NCBI GenBank assembly: GCA_021805025.1
Contig: JAJZGF010000004.1
Span: 1 to 64,000, forward strand
Reading direction: 5' to 3'
Origin: Acidobacteriota bacterium
Lineage (GTDB): Bacteria > Acidobacteriota > Terriglobia > Terriglobales > Acidobacteriaceae
DNA length: 64,000 bases
This document shows, piece by piece, positions 19,201-28,711 of the stretch (positions within the stretch are counted from its first letter, which is position 1; each line of letters opens with the position of its first letter). Both the position numbers and the translations under genes were made by a program. The notes below the pieces were generated by a model, which worked only from the letters and a program-made list of their open reading frames with translations, was not told where the DNA came from and searched no databases.

Positions 19201-19893
19201 TCAGCCGGTGCTTTTCTTTTCTTTCTGGGCTGCGAGGCTCTTGTGGTGCCGCACATCCGCGCCCTGCACCCAGAAGATCACGTCCTCTGCGATGTTGGTT
19301 GCATGGTCGGCAACACGCTCAAGAGCGCGGCAGATCATCAAGGCATTCAGCGCCTGCGGAGCAATCCGGCTCTGCTCCTCCATCACCTTGGTGAGCGCCT
19401 TGTAAGCGGCGCGATTCATAGCGTCCACCGCGTCGTCCATGGTCAGCACGGCGCGGGCAACTTCGGTATCGCCCTCGATGAACGACTGCAGACTCTTGCG
19501 AACCATTTCGGCGGCCAGTGTTGCCATGCGCGGAATATCCACGGGCAGTTCGGTCACCGGCATCTGCTCCATGTTGCGCACGCGGTCACTGATGCTTTTG
19601 GCGGCGTCGCCCACACGCTCAAGATCGGCGTTGATCTTGATCACGCTCAGTATGAAGCGCAGGTCGATGGCCATGGGTTGCTCCATCGCCAGCATGTCCA
19701 GCGCCGACTGGTCAATGTCGCGCTCCATGCGATTGATGGCATTTTCGCTGCGGCTGACCAGATCGCAGATGGACAGGTCGCGCACGCGATAGGCCTCAAT
19801 CGCGCGCTGAATGGCCTGCTCGGCCAATCCCGCCATCACCAGCAGGTTTTCCTTTAACTCATCCAGACTTTGTTGAAACCGAATGCGGGTCAT
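19201..19893 (-). CDS. phoU: Phosphate transport system regulator PhoU
   Basis: A 230-residue all-helical protein with two PhoU three-helix repeats, each carrying the metal-binding E/D-xxx-D pattern (for example [10 protein letters not shown] and [10 protein letters not shown]). PhoU keeps Pst transport and the PhoR kinase in check when phosphate is plentiful. Its ATG overlaps the pstB stop codon (ATGA). It is the last gene of the pst operon and converges on the AddA-like gene with only 7 nt between the stops. Confidence 0.95.
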   Translation of the reverse strand: MTRIRFQQSLDELKENLLVMAGLAEQAIQRAIEAYRVRDLSICDLVSRSENAINRMERDIDQSALDMLAMEQPMAIDLRFILSVIKINADLERVGDAAKSISDRVRNMEQMPVTELPVDIPRMATLAAEMVRKSLQSFIEGDTEVARAVLTMDDAVDAMNRAAYKALTKVMEEQSRIAPQALNALMICRALERVADHATNIAEDVIFWVQGADVRHHKSLAAQKEKKSTG

Positions 19894-20648
19894 CCGAACC
19901 TGCCTGTGATGTAGTCCTCAGTGCGTTTATCGCTGGGGTTGGTAAAGATCTTATGCGTCGAGTCGAACTCCACCATACGGCCATTCAGGAAGAAGCCTGT
20001 CTTCTCTGCCACGCGAGCCGCCTGCTGCATGTTGTGCGTCACAATCACGATAGTGTACTGCGATTTGAGCTGAAAGATGAGGTCTTCAATCTTTGATGTC
20101 GAAACCGGATCGAGCGCCGAAGCCGGCTCGTCCATGAGGAGCACTTCAGGATCCACCGCCAATGCGCGCGCGATACAGAGCCTTTGTTGCTGGCCGCCGG
20201 ACAAACTGGCGCCGGATTTCTTCTTCAGGTCGTCCTTCACTTCGTCCCACAGCGCGGAGTCCTTCAGAGACCGCTCGACGATCGCATCGAGCGCGTGGCG
20301 ATTCCGGAATCCATTCAATTTCAGGCCAGACGCCACGTTGTCATAGATGGACATTGTGGGAAAGGGATTGGGACGCTGAAAGACCATGCCGACACGCCGC
20401 CGGATCTCGACCGGCTTCGCGTCCTCATAGATATCGAGGTCGCCGATGCGCACAGTCCCCGTGACGCGCGCAATGGGATTGGTCTCATGCATCCGGTTCA
20501 AGCAGCGCACAAAGGTGCTCTTGCCGCAGCCCGACGGTCCTATCAGCGCCGTGGCATGATTGGCCGGGATGTTCAGATTGATGTCCTGCAGCGTGTGATT
20601 TGCGCCGTACCACGCATTCAGGTTGATTACCTCGATGCCAACGCCCAC
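19890..20648 (-). CDS. pstB: Phosphate ABC transporter ATPase PstB
   Basis: The 252-residue ATPase of the high-affinity phosphate importer. Walker A is [11 protein letters not shown], the signature [15 protein letters not shown], Walker [13 protein letters not shown] and the H-loop IVTHNMQQA. The [10 protein letters not shown]-like Q-loop segment ([10 protein letters not shown]) is diagnostic for PstB. The start is GTG 20648, placed directly after the pstA TAA, with a purine-rich AAGGGGG upstream. It overlaps phoU by 4 nt. Confidence 0.96.
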   Translation of the reverse strand: MGVGIEVINLNAWYGANHTLQDINLNIPANHATALIGPSGCGKSTFVRCLNRMHETNPIARVTGTVRIGDLDIYEDAKPVEIRRRVGMVFQRPNPFPTMSIYDNVASGLKLNGFRNRHALDAIVERSLKDSALWDEVKDDLKKKSGASLSGGQQQRLCIARALAVDPEVLLMDEPASALDPVSTSKIEDLIFQLKSQYTIVIVTHNMQQAARVAEKTGFFLNGRMVEFDSTHKIFTNPSDKRTEDYITGRFG

Positions 20649-21539
20649 TTAGCTTGCCCCCTTCAAGACGCCGCGGCTGGTCACGTAACGCACCAGGGAT
20701 ACGGCGAGCACAATCAGCACAATCAGCACCAGCGCTCCTGCCCAGGCCAGCTTGTGCCACTCATCATACGGTGAGATGGCGTAGACATAAATCTGCAGCG
20801 GCAGCGCTGCGATGGGCTCATTCAAGCTGGTGCTCCAGAAGGAATTGCCCAGCGCCGTAAAGATCAGCGGCGCGGTCTCGCCGGCCACGCGCGCAAAGGC
20901 GAGCATGCAGCCCGTGATGATGCCCGGCGACGCCGTCCTGACCGTAATGGAAAGCACTGAGCGCCAGTTGGGCACACCCAGGCCGAGCGCGGCTTCACGC
21001 ACGGCATGGGGCACCATAAGCAGCATCTCTTCTGTCGTACGGCACACCGTGGGGATCATCATGATCCCCAGCGCCACGCCGCCGGAGAACGCTGAAAAGT
21101 GTCCGAGAATGGGCAGATAGCGGACGTGTGGGCTCACAATCAATGCGTACGCGGCCACGCCCATAACGATGGAAGGCACTCCATTAAGCACATCGGCGGT
21201 GAAGCGGATGCTGTTGGCAAGCTTAGTGCCGCGGCCGAACTCCGCCAGAAAGATGCCGCCGCCGATGCCAATCGGCACACCGATAACGCTAGCCAGCGCC
21301 AGCAGAATGCCGGAGCCCACGATGGCGTTGGCCATGCCGCCGCCCTTTTCACCCACCGGCTTGGGAATCCGGGTGAAAAAATCCAGGCTCAGCGAACTGT
21401 AGCCGCGGTAAATGAGATAAGCGAAGATGGCGACCAGCGGAGCAATCACAAGAACGGTGGCAAGCACGGCCAGCAGCGTCACCGCATTGTCGGTGATGGC
21501 TCTGAACCTGGCCCGCGTTGTGTTTGTCTCCAATTTCAC
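20649..21539 (-). CDS. pstA: Phosphate ABC transporter permease PstA
   Basis: A 296-residue inner-membrane permease with six helices and the binding-protein-dependent transport EAA-like loop (VREAALGLGVPNWRSVL). GTG 21539 is preceded by GAGGAT at proper distance. Forms the channel with PstC. It is followed without a gap by pstB. Confidence 0.94.
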   Translation of the reverse strand: MKLETNTTRARFRAITDNAVTLLAVLATVLVIAPLVAIFAYLIYRGYSSLSLDFFTRIPKPVGEKGGGMANAIVGSGILLALASVIGVPIGIGGGIFLAEFGRGTKLANSIRFTADVLNGVPSIVMGVAAYALIVSPHVRYLPILGHFSAFSGGVALGIMMIPTVCRTTEEMLLMVPHAVREAALGLGVPNWRSVLSITVRTASPGIITGCMLAFARVAGETAPLIFTALGNSFWSTSLNEPIAALPLQIYVYAISPYDEWHKLAWAGALVLIVLIVLAVSLVRYVTSRGVLKGAS

Positions 21540-21578
21540 TTTTGTATCCTCATACCCACGCCGTTCTCATCTGCCAGG

Positions 21579-22664
21579 CTAGCGGCTGCGCGCCGGCGCT
21601 CCACGCGTAACTGCCCACACCAGAAGGCGAGCCACGGCATTGACGAGGATGGTCACCACAAACAGCGCCAGCCCAATCACCGTGCGAGCGATACGATGCA
21701 GATTGCTGGTGGCCTCGGCATACTCATTGGCAATCACCGAAGCCATGGACGCTCCGTTGGCCAGCAGCGAGCGGTGAATCTCCGGCGTGTTACCAATCAC
21801 CATGGTGACCGCCATCGTCTCGCCCAGCGCGCGCCCCAGGCCCAGAATGACGGCGCCCACAATGCCGATGCGCGCGTTGCGCAGAACGCCCATGCGGATC
21901 ATCTCCCACCGCGTGGCGCCCAGCGCCAGAACTGCCTCACGCTGCGAGTGCGGCACAGCGATCATCACTTCTCGCGTGAGCGACGAGATGATTGGCAGAA
22001 TCATGATGGCCAGGATTACGGCAGCCGACACAAACCCCAGGCCGGTGGGATTATCGCCACTGAAAAGCCCCGTCCAGCCCAGACTCCCTGTCAGCAGGGG
22101 GTTTACATACACCCGCAGCAGCGGCACCAGTACAAAGACCGCCCAAAGACCATAAATAATGCTCGGGATGGCAGCCAGCAATTCCGTAAGGAAAGCCAGT
22201 GGGCCGCGCAAAACGCCAGGACACATCTCCGTCAGGAAAACGGCCACACCAATCGCAAGAGGAACCGCGATCAATAGCGACAGGAACGACGAAACCAGCG
22301 TGCCATAGACAAAGGGCAGCGCACTGAAGTGCCCGTTGACCGGATCCCAGTACATGGGCAGGTGAGTATTGGGATCGAAATAGGTCTTGAAGAAGAAATT
22401 GAAACCAAACTGACCCCATGAAAGGCTGGACCCGATCGTCAGTTCGCCTGCAATCAGCAATACAATGCCAAAAATGCTCAACGCACACAAAAGCATCAGC
22501 ACATGGAACCAGCGGTCCGCCAGAGCCGAGTTCCCGCGATGCAGGAGGAAGTTGCGGATTTCTGATGCCTTGGGAGACGCGGAGTCGATCTGCTGGGCGG
22601 CTGCAGACTGTAGTTCATGTCTTTGCTGAGGCGGGGAAATACGCGTCTCGGGCACTTGGATCAT
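21579..22664 (-). CDS. pstC: Phosphate ABC transporter permease PstC
   Basis: A 361-residue permease partner of PstA, with a cytoplasmic N-terminal tail of about 50 residues, six to seven helices and the loop SQREAVLALGATRWEM. ATG 22664 is taken as the start, with GTG 22667 the alternative; neither has a strong ribosome-binding site. It is the first gene of pstC-pstA-pstB-phoU. The usual first gene, pstS for the phosphate-binding protein, is absent: the next gene upstream is the divergent GH78 rhamnosidase. Confidence 0.94.
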   Translation of the reverse strand: MIQVPETRISPPQQRHELQSAAAQQIDSASPKASEIRNFLLHRGNSALADRWFHVLMLLCALSIFGIVLLIAGELTIGSSLSWGQFGFNFFFKTYFDPNTHLPMYWDPVNGHFSALPFVYGTLVSSFLSLLIAVPLAIGVAVFLTEMCPGVLRGPLAFLTELLAAIPSIIYGLWAVFVLVPLLRVYVNPLLTGSLGWTGLFSGDNPTGLGFVSAAVILAIMILPIISSLTREVMIAVPHSQREAVLALGATRWEMIRMGVLRNARIGIVGAVILGLGRALGETMAVTMVIGNTPEIHRSLLANGASMASVIANEYAEATSNLHRIARTVIGLALFVVTILVNAVARLLVWAVTRGAPARSR

Positions 22665-22918
22665 CACCAGTAACAGGCTAACCGTGGAATATGAACGGGA
22701 GGTTACAGCGCTGCAAAATCAATCTCATAGACTGCGAAAATCAGGTCAATTCCGCCCCGTGGCGTCTGTCGCGCTTCATGGGCGGCCCGGCCCAATTCCT
22801 TTAGGCGGCTCCCTTCTGCGCAGACAGAGCCTGCCTCTCGCGCATTCATAAATTTTTTCCCCATTGGTTTGCGAGAATCCGGTAAGCTGGAAAACTGACT
22901 GCGGACGGACCAAAAATC

Positions 22919-25309
22919 ATGCGCAAACTGCTCGTCTCCATCGCCCTTGTCGTTTCTTCTCTTTCGCTTCCGGCACAAAGCACCCAGGCACCGGACTCGC
23001 CGCAACGGGAATGGAAGGCCGCGTGGATCACCCATCCTACCGCCCCTTTGCGCGAGCCGTTGGTTCTGCACTTCCGGCGCACGCTTGACCTCGCCGCAGT
23101 TCCCCCAAGCTACATTGTTCGCGTGAGCGCCGACAATCGCTTCGTTCTTTTCGTCAACGGGTGCCGCGCGGGCGATGGACCGGCGCGCGGTGACCTGACC
23201 CACTGGCGCTATGAGCGTTTTGATCTTGCGCCGTTGCTCAAGGCCGGGCAGAACCTGATTACCGCAACCGTGTGGAACTGGGCCATCTACGCGCCCATCG
23301 CCCAGATGAGCGACCGGACCGCCTTTCTGCTGGAGAGTGAAGCCAGTGGGAACAGTTCCATCAGCACGCCGGAGGGCTGGCTCGTTGAACAGGACCCTGG
23401 ACAGCGCCCCCTCGGCCGTGACTCGGTCACGCTTAAGACGTACATGGCCGCGGGTCCGGGTGAAGTAATCGACGCAGCTCATTATGACTGGGCCTCCGGC
23501 GTGCCCGGCGCAAACGGGCCCGCCTGGGTTCCCGCTGCCTCGCCCATGCGCGACAGCATCTACGGCGATGCAAACCAGGCACACTCCGCGGAAGTGACCG
23601 GTGACAACCCCTGGGGCCTTGTGCCCGATATGTTGCCGCACATGGAGTACAGCCCCACCGATGCAGGCCGGGTTGTAAGGGCGAGCACCACCAGCCTGCA
23701 AATCTTCCCCGCCTCCGCCGTCACAGTTCCTGCCAGAAGCCATGTACACATTCTTCTGGATCGGGCGGCGCTCACTACCGGCTATCCGCAGCTCACCGTC
23801 TCCGGCGGCAAGGGCGCGCAGATATGGCTGACGTATTCTGAGGCACTCTACGACAAGGAAAAGCACAAGGGCGACCGCAACGAGGTGGGGGATCGCGACG
23901 CTCTCGGCCTGCGCGACGAATTCCTGCCCGACGGCGGAGCACATCGGACCTTTGAGCCGCTCTGGTGGCGCGCCTGGCGCTATCTCGACCTCGATATCCA
24001 GACCGGCGATTCTCCACTCACCCTCGAATCGCTCACCGCGCAGTTCTCCGCGTACCCCTTCGTTGAACGCGCCAGCTTCCGTGCGGGCGATGCCGACCTG
24101 GACCAGATATGGCAGATCAGTTGGCGCACGGCTCGCCTGGATGCCCATGAGACCTACATGGATACGTCCTACTACGAGCAACTGCAGTATGTCGGCGACA
24201 CGCGCATCCAGGCGCTCATCTCCTACGTCGTGGCCGGCGACGATCGCCTCGCCAGCCAGGCGCTCCGCGCCTTTGACGACTCTCGCATCCCGGAGGGGCT
24301 GACGCGCAGCCGCTATCCCAGTTCCCTGCCCCAAACCATCCCGCCGTTCTCCCTTCTTTGGATTGGCATGTTGCACGATGCCTGGATGTACCGTCCTGAC
24401 CCGGCGCCAGTGCGCGCCTCGCTACCCGGCAGCCGCGCGGTGCTGGGCTGGTTTGCAACCCATGAGCGACCGGACGGCCTGCTTGAAAAGCTGCCCTGGT
24501 GGAGCTTTATTGACTGGGTCTCTTCCGGCGAAATCCCCACCTATGACGCGCAGGGCGAGTCCTGCATGACCACGCTCGAATACCTGGGCGCTTTGAACGA
24601 CGCGGCCGACCTGGAGCAGAGCCTGGGCGATCCCGTCCTTGCCCAGCGCGACAGATCCCGCCTGGCGCATGTGCGCAGCGGAATCTATGACAGGTGCTGG
24701 AACCCGGCGCGGGGCCTCCTTGCCGACAATCCCGACCAGAAAATCTTCAGCCAGCAGGCCAATATTCTCGGCGTTCTCTACGACGTCATTCCCAAAGACC
24801 GTCAACCGGCAGTGCTGCGTCAGATGCTCGCGATCGAACCCGGCACCACTCCTGCCGGTGTGATGAGCGCCTCGTACTATTTCCGCTTCTATCTGGCGCG
24901 GGCCCTGGACCATGCCGGCATGGCGGACGAATACCTCGCCTCCATCGCACCATGGCGCAAACTGCTGCCGCTGCACTTCAGCACATGGCCTGAGGTTCCC
25001 GGCGACACGCGCTCGGATTCCCACGCATGGTCGGCACATCCCATCTACGACATGCTCACACTCGTCGCGGGCATCCAACCAGCCAGCCCCGGCTTTGCCA
25101 CCGTGCGCGTTGCTCCGCACCTGGGCTCGCTGCCGGCGCTCACGGCCGGCTTTCCGCACCCTGAAGGCATGATCGAGGTAGACTACAAGAAACACGCAAG
25201 CGACCTGGACGCGACCGTAACTCTGCCCGGCAGCCTGACGGGCACTTTCGTCTTTCAAGGGCAAAGCTGGCCGCTCAAGCCAGGAGTCAACCGCATCCGG
25301 GCCCGGTAG
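22919..25309 (+). CDS. Secreted alpha-L-rhamnosidase-like glycoside hydrolase (GH78)
   Basis: A 796-residue exported enzyme with a signal peptide (about residues 1-20), an N-terminal carbohydrate-binding beta-sandwich (about 30-150), further beta domains, and an (alpha/alpha)6 catalytic barrel from about residue 380 to 700. The barrel contains MDTSYYEQLQYVGDTR, the conserved GH78 region that carries catalytic-site acidic residues, and a small C-terminal beta domain follows. GH78 enzymes remove terminal alpha-L-rhamnose from plant polysaccharides, flavonoids or bacterial glycans. The LacI-family gene 127 bp downstream is a likely partner regulator. The substrate is not deducible. Confidence 0.83.
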   Translation: MRKLLVSIALVVSSLSLPAQSTQAPDSPQREWKAAWITHPTAPLREPLVLHFRRTLDLAAVPPSYIVRVSADNRFVLFVNGCRAGDGPARGDLTHWRYERFDLAPLLKAGQNLITATVWNWAIYAPIAQMSDRTAFLLESEASGNSSISTPEGWLVEQDPGQRPLGRDSVTLKTYMAAGPGEVIDAAHYDWASGVPGANGPAWVPAASPMRDSIYGDANQAHSAEVTGDNPWGLVPDMLPHMEYSPTDAGRVVRASTTSLQIFPASAVTVPARSHVHILLDRAALTTGYPQLTVSGGKGAQIWLTYSEALYDKEKHKGDRNEVGDRDALGLRDEFLPDGGAHRTFEPLWWRAWRYLDLDIQTGDSPLTLESLTAQFSAYPFVERASFRAGDADLDQIWQISWRTARLDAHETYMDTSYYEQLQYVGDTRIQALISYVVAGDDRLASQALRAFDDSRIPEGLTRSRYPSSLPQTIPPFSLLWIGMLHDAWMYRPDPAPVRASLPGSRAVLGWFATHERPDGLLEKLPWWSFIDWVSSGEIPTYDAQGESCMTTLEYLGALNDAADLEQSLGDPVLAQRDRSRLAHVRSGIYDRCWNPARGLLADNPDQKIFSQQANILGVLYDVIPKDRQPAVLRQMLAIEPGTTPAGVMSASYYFRFYLARALDHAGMADEYLASIAPWRKLLPLHFSTWPEVPGDTRSDSHAWSAHPIYDMLTLVAGIQPASPGFATVRVAPHLGSLPALTAGFPHPEGMIEVDYKKHASDLDATVTLPGSLTGTFVFQGQSWPLKPGVNRIRAR

Positions 25310-25435
25310 GGGTGCCCCGTTTCCGGGGCCGGCCAACAAGCCCCGTTCCGTTTCCCTCGCCGCGTTGGCAAATCGATGTATACCGCGGGAAAACCCTGTT
25401 TCCCGATCCCGGATAAACGTGTTACAACTCCAAGC

Positions 25436-26512
25436 ATGGCAAAGGGGAAGGGTTCGACGCCACCGGGACATGTCAACCTGAGAATACTGGCCGAGCATCT
25501 TGAGCTTTCGCAGACCACGGTGTCCCTGGTTCTGAACAACTCACCATCGGCCAAGTCCATACCGCAGGAGACGCGCAATCGCGTCATCGAGGCGGCGGCA
25601 CGGCTGAACTACCGGCCCAACTACTTTGCCCGCTCTCTTCGGCAGAGCCGCTCGATGAGCGTGGGCGTGCTGGCCCCGGATTTGAGCGAAGGCTACTTTA
25701 CCCGCGTGATGAGCGGCGTGGTGCAGGAGCTGAGCCGCGCGCACTACTTCTACTTCACCGCCTGCCACGAATGGAAGCGCGAGTTGATCGAGCAGTATCC
25801 ACGCATGTTGGTGGAGCGCGCCGTGGACGGTTTTCTGCTGCTGAATACTCCCGCCGACCAAATTGCCGTGCCGGTGCCCGTGGTGGCCATCTCAGCCCAC
25901 AGCGCGGCGGAGAATGTCACCAACATCGTGCTCGATCACCACAGTGCGGTGGAGCAGGCACTCAAGCACCTCTATCAGCTCGGCCACCGCCGTATCGCCT
26001 TCATGCGCGGACCGAAGGCGATTCCCGACTCGGACTACCGCTGGGAAAGCATTCAGCAGGTGGCGCGCGAGATGGGGCTGCGCATCGACACAGCGCATGT
26101 GACCCGCATTGATACGGCAAGCTGGTCTATGAAGGCCGGCTATCACCCCATGGCCCCTGAAATCGGCTACAAGTCGATGCAGGTGCTCCTCGAAAAGGCC
26201 CGCGACTTTACCGCCATCTTCTGCTTCAACGACATTGCCGCGATCGGCGCCATCCGCGCGCTCAAAGATGCCGGACTCTCGGTCCCCGGCGATGTCTCCG
26301 TTGTAGGTTTTGACGATATTCTTTCCGCGGCCTACTACACGCCTTCTCTCACCACCGTGCGACAGCCCTTGTTTGAAATGGGTCAGCGGGGTGCGCAGGT
26401 GCTGCTGGAGCGAATCAGCGGGCAAGCTGATGGGCACCCCGCGGAAGTCATGATGACGCCTGAGCTCGTCGTCCGCGAGTCGACCGGCCTCGCGCCGGCC
26501 GCCCGGAGCTAA
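25436..26512 (+). CDS. LacI-family transcriptional regulator
   Basis: A 358-residue repressor with an N-terminal LacI helix-turn-helix (about residues 10-65: LRILAEHLELSQTTVSLVLN followed by ARLNYRPN) and a periplasmic-binding-protein-like sugar domain with the GHRRIAFMRGP and VVGFDDI motifs. ATG 25436 is used; a 20-residue upstream extension is open but lacks the family pattern. Located just after the rhamnosidase gene, it probably senses a sugar released by that enzyme or by others elsewhere. Confidence 0.9.
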   Translation: MAKGKGSTPPGHVNLRILAEHLELSQTTVSLVLNNSPSAKSIPQETRNRVIEAAARLNYRPNYFARSLRQSRSMSVGVLAPDLSEGYFTRVMSGVVQELSRAHYFYFTACHEWKRELIEQYPRMLVERAVDGFLLLNTPADQIAVPVPVVAISAHSAAENVTNIVLDHHSAVEQALKHLYQLGHRRIAFMRGPKAIPDSDYRWESIQQVAREMGLRIDTAHVTRIDTASWSMKAGYHPMAPEIGYKSMQVLLEKARDFTAIFCFNDIAAIGAIRALKDAGLSVPGDVSVVGFDDILSAAYYTPSLTTVRQPLFEMGQRGAQVLLERISGQADGHPAEVMMTPELVVRESTGLAPAARS

Positions 26513-26521
26513 TGCGCCGCC

Positions 26522-26728
26522 TCAGCCGCAGTAGGACTGAAACCAGCGGCTGATGTAAACCTGAGCGTGCGCTTCGCCGCAGTAGTGGCGCGCCTGAGGA
26601 GCACCGGCGGCCTCTTTCGTCCACTTGTACACCGTCAACTGCGTGTTGCTGCAATGGATCACGATCCACCGCACGGGATCATCGCTCTCTTCACCGCAAA
26701 TCTCACACCGATAGATCGTATCTATCAC
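26522..26728 (-). CDS. Small Cys/His-rich protein, possible zinc ribbon
   Basis: A 68-residue protein with CEICGEE near the N-terminus, a central HCSNTQ, and HYCGEAHAQ near the C-terminus, giving two or three possible metal-binding pairs (CxxC and CxxxH). The start is GTG 26728, with a strong GGAGGT 6 nt upstream. It is 46 nt downstream of homoserine dehydrogenase in the same direction, so it may be co-transcribed. The family is not recognised. Confidence 0.6.
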   Translation of the reverse strand: MIDTIYRCEICGEESDDPVRWIVIHCSNTQLTVYKWTKEAAGAPQARHYCGEAHAQVYISRWFQSYCG

Positions 26729-26774
26729 CGATTGACCTCCGCATGCGCTTTCGCGCCTTGTCTGACCCGGCTTC

Positions 26775-28073
26775 CTATTCCAGCATTTGCAGATCCAGGG
26801 GCTGCTCCAGCAGGCAATCCATCTTCCCAATGCTGGCCAGCGCCCGCTTCAGCGCGGACGACTTGCACGGCTCCACGGTCACCACAAACGGCAATGCGCT
26901 TGCGGGATAGCCGGGCTTCTGCACAATGGCGCGAATGTTGATGCGCTCCCTGGCCAGCGCACCCGTAATCTCCGCCACAATACCTGGCCGGTCCGCCACC
27001 AGAAAGCGGATGTAATGCGGCACCTCGAACTCCGCGCCAACGCGCGCCGGAACTGAAGGGATGGCAACGCGGCGCGAACCGTGCGCCAGTGCCAGCAGGT
27101 CGCTGACCACGGCCACCGCGGTGGGATGCCCGCCGGCGCCGTGGCCGGACAACACCACGTCACCGCCGTAGTGCCCAGTGAGAATCACCATGTTCTCTGT
27201 GCCGCGCGACCACGCCAGCGGAGAACGCAGATCCACAAGCATGGGGCCTACCGTCGCCGCCACCACACCGCCTGTTTCCTCGGCACGCGCCACCTGGCGA
27301 ATCGTGCAACCCAGGTCGCGCGCGTAACTAAAGTCCACGGCCGCCACCGCCGTGATGGGTCTGGGCACAATCTCTTCGGGGTCCACCACCACGCGCATCG
27401 CCAGCCGCATGAGAATGGCCAGCTTGGCGCGCGCATCAAAACCGCCGACGTCCTCGGTCGGGTCAGCCTCCGCATAGCCCTTGGCCTGCGCAGTCGCCAG
27501 CACAGCGGCATACTCCGCGCCCTCTTCCATCCTGCTCAGAATGAAGTTGCAGGTGCCGTTCAGAATGCCTTCCATGCGCAGGATGCGGTCGCCGGCCAGG
27601 CCCTGCTCCAGGCCCGGAATCACCGGAATGCCGCCCGCCACAGCCGCGCCGTACTTCAGGTGGCCGCCCTGGGCTGCCGCCAGCCGCTCCAGCTCCACAC
27701 CGTGATAGGCAATGAGCTTTTTGTTGGCCGTGACGACGCTCTTTCCGGCTTCCAGAGCGCGGCGGACCCAGTCCCCTGCCGGGTCAAGGCCGCCGGCCAG
27801 TTCCACCACAACATCGGCGTCAGACGCCAGCACGGCATCGGCGTCTTCGCTCCAGTTGACAGAGGCGGGAACCCAGTCCACCCGCTTGCGCGCCACATCG
27901 CGGTTGAAGATGTGCGCAAGCTCAAGCCCGTCCGGCTTTGACTCGACAAGAATCTTCGCAACAGAACTGCCCACAGTACCAAATCCAAACAATGCAATCC
28001 GCAACGGCCGCTCCTGGCGAGCCTCCTGCGCAGTGATTTTCGTGGCCGCTGGGGAAACCTTCTCATCAAGCAC
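26775..28073 (-). CDS. hom: Homoserine dehydrogenase
   Basis: Reduces aspartate semialdehyde to homoserine, the branch point to threonine and methionine. The 432-residue protein has an N-terminal Rossmann motif (ALFGFGTVGSSVAKIL), the substrate region (LNGTCNFILSRM, the family signature GYAEADPTEDVGG) and a C-terminal ACT domain (about residues 355-430) for feedback control. I chose GTG 28073 with GAGGA 7 nt upstream; the frame is open further to 28169 without conservation. Confidence 0.94.
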   Translation of the reverse strand: MLDEKVSPAATKITAQEARQERPLRIALFGFGTVGSSVAKILVESKPDGLELAHIFNRDVARKRVDWVPASVNWSEDADAVLASDADVVVELAGGLDPAGDWVRRALEAGKSVVTANKKLIAYHGVELERLAAAQGGHLKYGAAVAGGIPVIPGLEQGLAGDRILRMEGILNGTCNFILSRMEEGAEYAAVLATAQAKGYAEADPTEDVGGFDARAKLAILMRLAMRVVVDPEEIVPRPITAVAAVDFSYARDLGCTIRQVARAEETGGVVAATVGPMLVDLRSPLAWSRGTENMVILTGHYGGDVVLSGHGAGGHPTAVAVVSDLLALAHGSRRVAIPSVPARVGAEFEVPHYIRFLVADRPGIVAEITGALARERINIRAIVQKPGYPASALPFVVTVEPCKSSALKRALASIGKMDCLLEQPLDLQMLE

Positions 28074-28189
28074 CGGGAGTTCCTCGTGTTTCAAGCTGGA
28101 TGCGTGCAATAACCCGATGATACCTGAAAGGCCGCGTGAAGACGGGCTGCGCGCATGTGCGCGGCGCACTCATGTAGCATCAAAACAGG

Positions 28190-28579
28190 ATGCGACGCAG
28201 CCTTGCCAGCCTGCTGATTCTCTTCTTTGGCCTGGGTCCGCTCACGGCGACCCTGCAGACCGGAGGAGAGTCGCGCTTGCCCGCCTGCTGTCGCCGCCAC
28301 GGTGCGCATCACTGCGCCATGTCGGACGCCATGCGGTCGCAGATGGCCGGGCCCGCATCGGACTCTACGCCGGCTTTCACCTCCCCGTCGCACTGCCCAA
28401 AGTATCCCGGCAGCGCCGTTGCAAGCCCTGGGTTAGGCCACGCACTTGCGGGCGCCGCACAGGCGTCGCCGAGTCCCGCGATGCAGACACTCTCCGCTCT
28501 TCCGCATCGCGCAGCGGCGCCCAGTCACGCCTTTGATTGCTGTGCCGGCCGCGGCCCTCCCGAACGCATCTCCCTCTGA
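28190..28579 (+). CDS. Small exported Cys/His-rich protein upstream of a TonB receptor
   Basis: A 129-residue protein with a signal peptide (MRRSLASLLILFFGLGPL) and a compact motif LPACCRRHGAHHC (two adjacent Cys, then His-His-Cys), plus a late CC pair (FDCCAGR). The middle is Pro/Ala/Ser-rich. The Cys/His pattern suggests metal binding in the periplasm. It lies 132 bp before, and in the same direction as, the TonB receptor, so a joint role in metal uptake or sensing is plausible. No family name is claimed. Confidence 0.6.
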   Translation: MRRSLASLLILFFGLGPLTATLQTGGESRLPACCRRHGAHHCAMSDAMRSQMAGPASDSTPAFTSPSHCPKYPGSAVASPGLGHALAGAAQASPSPAMQTLSALPHRAAAPSHAFDCCAGRGPPERISL

Positions 28580-28711
28580 AGTCCTGTAAAGACCGCGCCG
28601 TTCCTATGCCGGCGGCGCGACCCCTCTATTGCATTGCACAGATCGCTGCTGCCTGAGCCGGCGCGGCCTGCTGTGCACTCTTCACCTTTGCCATGTCTTG
28701 AAAAGGTATCG

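Noticed and set aside
22665-22760. Possible Pho box upstream of pstC
   Set aside because: GTTAC/CTGTAAC-like pieces are present but no pair of CTGTCAT-type repeats with 11-bp spacing.
22703-24376. 557-codon minus-strand frame opposite the rhamnosidase
   Set aside because: Antisense shadow; the plus strand carries a signal peptide and GH78 motifs.
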